64,000 nucleotides of DNA from VRUG01 sp965372745 (GTDB lineage: Bacteria; Planctomycetota; Phycisphaerae; Sedimentisphaerales; Anaerobacaceae): the NCBI GenBank assembly GCA_965372745.1, contig CBDVDM010000001.1:62001-126000 (forward strand). Direction: 5' to 3'. Position 1 is the first letter of the stretch, and each line of letters begins with the position of its first letter. Position numbers and translations under genes: made by a program. This document shows positions 58,185 to 64,000 of the stretch, piece after piece. The notes beneath the pieces were generated by a model. It saw nothing but the letters and a program-made list of their open reading frames with translations. It was not told where the DNA came from and searched no databases.

Positions 58185-59215
58185 ATCCAGATCCAAATAA
58201 TGTAGATGAGTTGCTGAACAGCTATCTCGATGATGAATTGACACCGAGACAGCAAACCGAGGTACAAAGGCTTCTTGCGCATGATAACAAGATAGCTGAA
58301 AAGCTGGAAGAACTTGAGAAGTGCAAGATGCTTGTCAGTTCGTTGCCGTTCGAGCAGGCACCGGCTGAGATGGCCGAGGATGTAAAGCTTGCCCTGGAAC
58401 GAAGGACATTATTAGGTGCCGAGCCTGAAGATTATAACGAACGGAAGGGCGCCAGGCACTTATTGTTTCGCAAGATAACAGCTGCCGCTGCGATGATTGG
58501 CCTGATAGCTGCATTAGGTGTGGTTATTTACAATATCGTTGCACCTGTTAAGCCTGTGGGAAAACCCGTTGCATTAGAGGACAGCATTGTCCCTGCGGTG
58601 AAAGTTGCTCAGCCAGAACCAAAACCGGCGGTTGTTACTGTTGCTAAAAAAGCTTCCCCTGCAAAAGTAGCAGCAGGAACTGAATTTAATGGCAAACTTG
58701 AACTAATAGCAGCTGATGTAGAGACTATTGCCACAATGGTTAATAAAATTGTTGCCGAACATGGTCTTTTGGATACCGCCTATCCTGCTGACAGGATGGT
58801 TTCTTCTTTAAGCTGCTCCAGAGAGGAGTTTAATTTGTTTTTGGTTGATTTAGAGTTTGTCTGGAGCAGGCTTGATTTTGCCAGGTTTGTTATCAAAAGC
58901 GACAAAGCAGGTCGTAACATTATCGTTGAAGATGCAGGAATTGAACAGATTGCGGAAATCATAAATCAAACTGATGTTGAGCGGCGCAACAAGGCCGCCA
59001 AGTATTTTGCAATCCTGAATAACATAAATAACATGGCTGCAATAATGCCGCGCGGGGACATGTTAAGTAACATCGATACCGATATACCGTCAAGTCTTGC
59101 CATTCCCAAACCGGTTCTGACCTCAGGCGAACAAGTGGAAAGTGGCAAACCCGTCGATGATGGGCAGTTTAATCTGACTATTGTTGTTATACCGGCACTG
59201 ACGATAGAGAAATAA
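58181..59215 (+). CDS. Membrane-anchored probable anti-sigma factor
   Basis: 344 residues. The N-terminal ~90 residues (LLNSYLDDELTPRQQTEVQR) resemble the cytoplasmic anti-sigma domain that contacts ECF sigma factors, but the His-x3-Cys-x2-Cys zinc motif of the ZAS class is absent. A single membrane segment (AAAMIGLIAALGVVIYNIV, about 103-122) is followed by a long periplasmic part of ~220 residues, with KLELIAADVETIATMVNKIV and FLVDLEFVWSRLDFARFVI. It presumably holds the sigma factor until a periplasmic cue releases it. Overlap with the sigma gene implies coupled synthesis. Confidence 0.8.
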   Translation: MNPDPNNVDELLNSYLDDELTPRQQTEVQRLLAHDNKIAEKLEELEKCKMLVSSLPFEQAPAEMAEDVKLALERRTLLGAEPEDYNERKGARHLLFRKITAAAAMIGLIAALGVVIYNIVAPVKPVGKPVALEDSIVPAVKVAQPEPKPAVVTVAKKASPAKVAAGTEFNGKLELIAADVETIATMVNKIVAEHGLLDTAYPADRMVSSLSCSREEFNLFLVDLEFVWSRLDFARFVIKSDKAGRNIIVEDAGIEQIAEIINQTDVERRNKAAKYFAILNNINNMAAIMPRGDMLSNIDTDIPSSLAIPKPVLTSGEQVESGKPVDDGQFNLTIVVIPALTIEK

Positions 59216-59240
59216 AAAAAGCAGGCTTAACTAATACAGC

Positions 59241-59546
59241 TCACTGCTTCTTTTTGTCTTTTGCGGCTGATTTATCTTTTTTGCACGGCTTCGAATCTTT
59301 AGCGTCGGTTTTGGTATCTTTTTTCCGGGTCTTTTCTTTCTCCCGTGCGTCTTTGTAGCTTTTGCTCCTGTAGTCGGTTTCGTAAAAACCTGTTCCTTTG
59401 AAGATTACTCCTGCACCGGCGCCGATGAGCCTTTTTAGCTGTAACTTCTTACATTCTGGGCATCTGCGTAAAGGCTTTGCTACCATAGACTGAAACTGTT
59501 CAAATTCATGTCCGCAATTCTTGCAAATATATTCATAGGTAGGCAT
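59241..59546 (-). CDS. FmdB-family zinc-ribbon protein
   Basis: 101 residues. The N-terminal ~45 residues are the zinc ribbon (YICKNCGHEFEQ, then RRCPECKKLQLKRLIGAGAG), typical of FmdB/CxxC_CxxC regulatory-like proteins. The C-terminus is a Lys-rich tail (KKDTKTDAKDSKPCKKDKSA). Role unknown; in many genomes it lies in chaperone or amidase operons. Here it is the last gene of the grpE/dnaJ group. Confidence 0.85.
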   Translation of the reverse strand: MPTYEYICKNCGHEFEQFQSMVAKPLRRCPECKKLQLKRLIGAGAGVIFKGTGFYETDYRSKSYKDAREKEKTRKKDTKTDAKDSKPCKKDKSAAKDKKKQ

Positions 59547-59551
59547 AGTTG

Positions 59552-60121
59552 TTACTCTGGTTGTTCTTCAACTTTCTCTTGCTGGTTTTTCGGTGTGATT
59601 TTGTTTACGACGACCTTACTTGGCCGAATGACCCTGCCGTTCAGCTTGTAGCCGGTTTGAAACTCTTCAAGGACTGTGTTGTCTTTCTTTTCAGGAACGC
59701 TTTGCTGGAGCATTGCCTGATGAACTGACGGGTCGAACTTTTCGCCGGCTGCTTTTATACGTTTGATACCGTGTGATTTCAAAATATCGAGCATCTGGTC
59801 GTAAATTATCTGAACGCCTTTGAGAACATCTTCGATACTCTCGGCTGAATGTGCCTTTTGCAGGGTGTGGTCGAAATTGTCCAGGGCAGGCAGTAGAGTT
59901 TTAATGATTCTTCCCTTTTCGTATGAAAGGCTGTCTTCAATTTGCCTGGGGACTCTTTTTTGAAAATTTGCATAGTCTGCACTCACACGCTGCAGTTTCT
60001 CAAAGACTTCATCTTTTTCTTTTTGCAGTAACTCTAATTCTTCGCGCAGCTGCATAGTTTCATCTTTTTTAGTTTTTGTCTTTTTATGTTCCTTCGGTTG
60101 TTCTTTTCTTTTTTCGGTCAT
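59552..60121 (-). CDS. grpE: Nucleotide exchange factor GrpE
   Basis: 189 residues. A charged N-terminus and long coiled coil (LREELELLQKEKDEVFEKLQ) precede the family core VSADYANFQKRVPRQIE and ALDNFDHTLQKAHSAE, with FDPSVHQAMLQQ and LNGRVIRPSKVVV at the C-terminal beta domain. GrpE releases ADP from DnaK. Start codon shares one base with the dnaJ stop. No dnaK in this cluster. Confidence 0.95.
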   Translation of the reverse strand: MTEKRKEQPKEHKKTKTKKDETMQLREELELLQKEKDEVFEKLQRVSADYANFQKRVPRQIEDSLSYEKGRIIKTLLPALDNFDHTLQKAHSAESIEDVLKGVQIIYDQMLDILKSHGIKRIKAAGEKFDPSVHQAMLQQSVPEKKDNTVLEEFQTGYKLNGRVIRPSKVVVNKITPKNQQEKVEEQPE

Positions 60122-61266
60122 TAGTTATCACCAAAATATTTTTTCATTTTCTCGAAAAACCCTTTCGATTTTGGGAACGAACTTTTGTCTTCGCTTTTAG
60201 CAAATTCGTTCAGAATCTGCTGTTGTTTTGAATTTAGTTTTACTGGTGTTTCGATGATAATCTGCACTAACTGGTCACCGGTTCTATGGGTTCTGATGTC
60301 TGGCAGGCCCTGGCCTTTTATTCTAAAGACACTTCCATATTGAGTACCCGGCGGGATTTTTAATTGTTTCGGCCCATTCAGGCTTGGCACATCGATGGTT
60401 GTCCCCAAAGCAGCCTGAATGAAGCTTATAGGTACGATTGCGATAAGGTCGTTTCCGTCGCGTTCGAGAAATTCATGCGGTTTTACTCTTACATAACAGT
60501 AAAGGTCGCCATGTGGGCCTCCGTTTCTGCCTGGTTCGCCTTCACCTGAAACGCGTATGCCCTGACCTTCATGAACCCCTGCTGGCACCTTGGTCTTTAC
60601 AACTCTTTTCTTCGGCAGCCTGCCGGTTCCTTTGCACTTTTTACAGGGCGTGGTGATAACCCGACCACTGCCTCTGCATTGCGGACATGTTGATATCATC
60701 TGGAAGAAACCGCCGCCGGTGGAACGCTGACCGCTTCCTTTGCATGCAGGGCAACTGCTGGGTTTGGTTCCTTTTGCACAGCCGCTGCCGCCGCAATCAC
60801 TGCATCTGTCCTGGCGTGTGAACTCGATTGTCTTTTCAGCACCTTTGGCAATATCGGCAAGTGTAAGTTCGACAGTGGTTTCGAGGTCATAACCCTTGGT
60901 CGGGCCTGCACGTCTTGTTCTTCTCTGGCCTGACCTCCCAAAAATGTCACCAAGCCCTCCGCCAAAACCACCGAAGATATCTTCGAAAACACTGCTGACG
61001 TCCTGCCATCGCATATGGCTGTAGTCATGCATTCCCATACCGCGCAGACCGTCATGGCCGAACTGGTTATAGCGTTGGCGTTTTTCAGGGTCACTTAAAA
61101 CTTCGTAGGCCTCGGCACATTGCTTAAACCGGCTTTCAGCCTCTTTATCGTCCGGGTTTTTGTCTGGATGATATTTCATCGCCATACGCCGGTAAGCGCG
61201 TTTAATATCATCAGCAGAAGCATCTCTGCTGAGCCCAAGCACTTCGTAATAATCACGTTTGGCCAT
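60121..61266 (-). CDS. dnaJ: Chaperone DnaJ
   Basis: 381 residues. J-domain (1-70) with the HPD motif in KYHPDKNPDDKEAESRF, a Gly/Phe-rich linker (GGFGGGLGDIFG), a zinc-binding domain with four CxxCxGxG-like repeats (CSDCGGSGCAKG, CPACKGSGQRS, CPQCRGSGRV, CKKCKGTGRL) and the C-terminal substrate-binding domain. Class A Hsp40, stimulates DnaK ATPase. Four heptamer repeats lie immediately 5' of its start. The groEL stop is 100 bp upstream. Confidence 0.97.
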   Translation of the reverse strand: MAKRDYYEVLGLSRDASADDIKRAYRRMAMKYHPDKNPDDKEAESRFKQCAEAYEVLSDPEKRQRYNQFGHDGLRGMGMHDYSHMRWQDVSSVFEDIFGGFGGGLGDIFGRSGQRRTRRAGPTKGYDLETTVELTLADIAKGAEKTIEFTRQDRCSDCGGSGCAKGTKPSSCPACKGSGQRSTGGGFFQMISTCPQCRGSGRVITTPCKKCKGTGRLPKKRVVKTKVPAGVHEGQGIRVSGEGEPGRNGGPHGDLYCYVRVKPHEFLERDGNDLIAIVPISFIQAALGTTIDVPSLNGPKQLKIPPGTQYGSVFRIKGQGLPDIRTHRTGDQLVQIIIETPVKLNSKQQQILNEFAKSEDKSSFPKSKGFFEKMKKYFGDN

Positions 61267-61270
61267 TATC

Positions 61271-61305
61271 TCGTATATCGTATTTCGTATATCGTGTTTC
61301 GTATA
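61271..61305. repeat. Five tandem heptamers (TCGTATA type) 5' of dnaJ
   Basis: TCGTATA, TCGTATT, TCGTATA, TCGTGTT, TCGTATA end to end. Reverse complement of the heptamer at 37273-37300. It lies between the groEL and dnaJ genes, 4 bp before the dnaJ start, where a Shine-Dalgarno sequence would be expected; none stands out. Confidence 0.6.
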
Positions 61306-61366
61306 ACGCTATGATTATTTGCCATAGGCGTATACAAAACACATGATACTAAGGTGTCTCACTGAG

Positions 61367-62989
<1,623 letters not shown>

Positions 62990-63043
62990 TTTTCATTACC
63001 TCTTTATAGCTTTTGGTTTTCAGTTATAGTTACGAACTAAAGT

Positions 63044-63334
63044 TTACTTTTCAACTATTCCCAGCACGTCACTTTCTCTTAAAATGACATAGGTTTTGCC
63101 GTCGATTTCAACATCACTACCCATATATTTTGCGTAGATAACTTCATCGTTTTTTTTGACCGACATCTGGTTTCTTTTGCCGTTATCGAGCAGTTTTCCC
63201 TGCCCGACAGCAATTACTTTGCCGATTTGTGGTTTTTCTTTGGCAGTTTCAGGTAGAATAATACCGCCTGTTGTTTTTTCCTCAGCTTTTGATTGCTTGA
63301 TTACAATTCTGTCATCCAATGGTTTAAGTTTCAT
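63044..63334 (-). CDS. groS: Co-chaperonin GroES
   Basis: 96 residues, the standard length. MKLKPLDDRIVIKQSKAEEK at the start, then GGIILPETAKEKPQIGKVIA, the mobile-loop equivalent, and VIYAKYMGSDVEIDGKTYVI, LRESDVLGIVE at the end. It caps GroEL. It lies between the two groEL genes, 42 bp after the first and 54 bp before the second. No CIRCE element was recognised in the window, as the operon begins beyond its edge. Confidence 0.97.
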   Translation of the reverse strand: MKLKPLDDRIVIKQSKAEEKTTGGIILPETAKEKPQIGKVIAVGQGKLLDNGKRNQMSVKKNDEVIYAKYMGSDVEIDGKTYVILRESDVLGIVEK

Positions 63335-63376
63335 ATGTCAACTCCTAAGGTTATATTAATCTGTTTTCCTTTTATC

Positions 63377-64000
63377 TTACATCATACCCATGCCGCCCAT
63401 GCCAGGCATTCCACCCATGCCGCCCATTCCGGGCATTCCACCCATGCCTCCCATGCCTGCTCCAGGCGGCATAGCTGGCGGGCCGGCCTCCTCTTTTTTG
63501 GGTTTTTCGGTGACAAGACAATCGGTAGTTAAAAGCAGTCCTGCGATACTGACTGCATTTTGTAATGCGATACGTGTTACCTTGACAGGGTCGATTACAC
63601 CTGCCTCGACGAGGTCTTCATATTTGTCAGTGTTTGCGTTGTAACCGAAAGCGTCTTTGCCCTGGGCGATGTTATTGACCACAAGATTGGGCACAGCGCC
63701 TGCGTTTTCCGCGATGCAGGCACAGGGCATGGAAAGTGCTTTTGCAACAATATCGGCGCCAGTTTTTTCATCACCTTTTAGTTTCAAACTTTCGACTGCA
63801 TCGATACAGCGGATAAGAGCGACACCGCCGCCCGGGACGATACCTTCTTCGATAGCTGCTCTTGTCGCATGTAGAGCGTCTTCGATTCGAGTCTTTATTT
63901 CCTTCATTTCGGTTTCGCTGGCGGCGCCGACGTTAATCTGAGCAACTCCGCCGGTAAGTTTAGCTAATCTTTCCTGGAGTTTTTCACGGTCATAATCGCT
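63377..64000 (-). CDS. groL: Chaperonin GroEL with Gly-Gly-Met tail, C-terminal fragment (5' end outside window)
   Basis: 207 codons plus stop, entering at the window edge in frame (SDYDREKLQERLAKLTGGVA). Contains IEDALHATRAAIEEGIVPGG and VDPVKVTRIALQNAVSIAGL-type sequence, then a long tail of GMGGM/GMPG repeats ending GMM. The Gly/Met tail is the classic form of GroEL and is absent from the paralogue at 61367. The upstream part is missing, so the start and promoter (possible CIRCE) are not visible. Confidence 0.93.
   Translation of the reverse strand, partial: SDYDREKLQERLAKLTGGVAQINVGAASETEMKEIKTRIEDALHATRAAIEEGIVPGGGVALIRCIDAVESLKLKGDEKTGADIVAKALSMPCACIAENAGAVPNLVVNNIAQGKDAFGYNANTDKYEDLVEAGVIDPVKVTRIALQNAVSIAGLLLTTDCLVTEKPKKEEAGPPAMPPGAGMGGMGGMPGMGGMGGMPGMGGMGMM

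Noticed and set aside
61267..61366. CIRCE heat-shock operator between groEL and dnaJ
   Set aside because: No TTAGCACTC/GAGTGCTAA pair; only heptamer repeats and no dyad of that form.
63390..63644. Tandem ATGCC/GGCAT repeat near the right edge
   Set aside because: It is the coding sequence of the GroEL Gly-Gly-Met tail, not an independent DNA repeat or CRISPR array.

Overview
The window looks like a chromosomal segment of a planctomycete, most likely Phycisphaerae or a Sedimentisphaerales-type lineage; this is an inference from gene content, not a measured placement. Pointers are an outer-membrane lipid A pathway (adjacent lpxD and lpxI), hom-apgM-lysC with an ApgM-family protein in the homoserine kinase position, an ECF sigma/anti-sigma pair with a putative lipoprotein upstream, many exported repeat proteins (HEAT, FG-GAP, TPR), and intergenic spaces filled with short dispersed repeats. 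No rRNA, tRNA, CRISPR array or intact transposase was seen.

Layout. 1-1763: end of a GspE/PilB ATPase gene and its GspF/PilC partner. 2121-6849: rpsO, pnp and an NtrB/NtrC-like two-component pair. 7002-8897: lpxD-lpxI behind a good promoter. 8900-13255 (minus): thrS-infC-rpmI-rplT-pheS, with infC probably using an AUU start. 13502-15771: a second, membrane-anchored GspE/PilB-like ATPase and a small membrane protein. 15682-21760 (minus): HEAT-repeat exported protein, CCA-adding enzyme, rsmD, a nuclease-fold protein, hisS and a cysteine-cluster protein. 21938-26371: hom-apgM-lysC and an anchored SNase-like nuclease. 26388-30376 (minus): a CoA-transferase/GNAT fusion and an ADP-forming acetyl-CoA synthetase, together suited to acetate/acetyl-CoA conversion with ATP formation.

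30449-33009 is an accessory patch: a gene relic, a membrane protein, and a compact minus-strand cassette of a 48-residue helix-turn-helix protein and a TIR-domain protein. Each of the two is preceded by a version of the same palindrome, and the two versions differ by a symmetrical, compensated base pair. This is the best candidate here for an undescribed regulated (possibly defence) unit. 33010-41371 (minus) holds FG-GAP and transglutaminase/TPR exported proteins, a MATE exporter, DUF167, and an amino-acid permease fused to a PTS EIIA-like domain. The 780 bp before panB contain no gene but several strong hairpins, possibly a structured RNA. 43436-46138 is an AT-rich accessory cluster with a decayed methyltransferase tail.

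46607-59215 mixes housekeeping genes (dapA, pdxJ, pgsA, ribBA, a short-chain dehydrogenase, a glycosyltransferase, an acyltransferase that may start at AUA) with a repeat-rich gap at 52332-53074 and the sigma/anti-sigma operon. 59241-64000 (minus) is a chaperone block, groEL-groES-groEL-dnaJ-grpE-fmdB, with two different GroELs, only one carrying the Gly-Gly-Met tail. Several gene ends run into dispersed repeats, which seem to have supplied short C-terminal tails.
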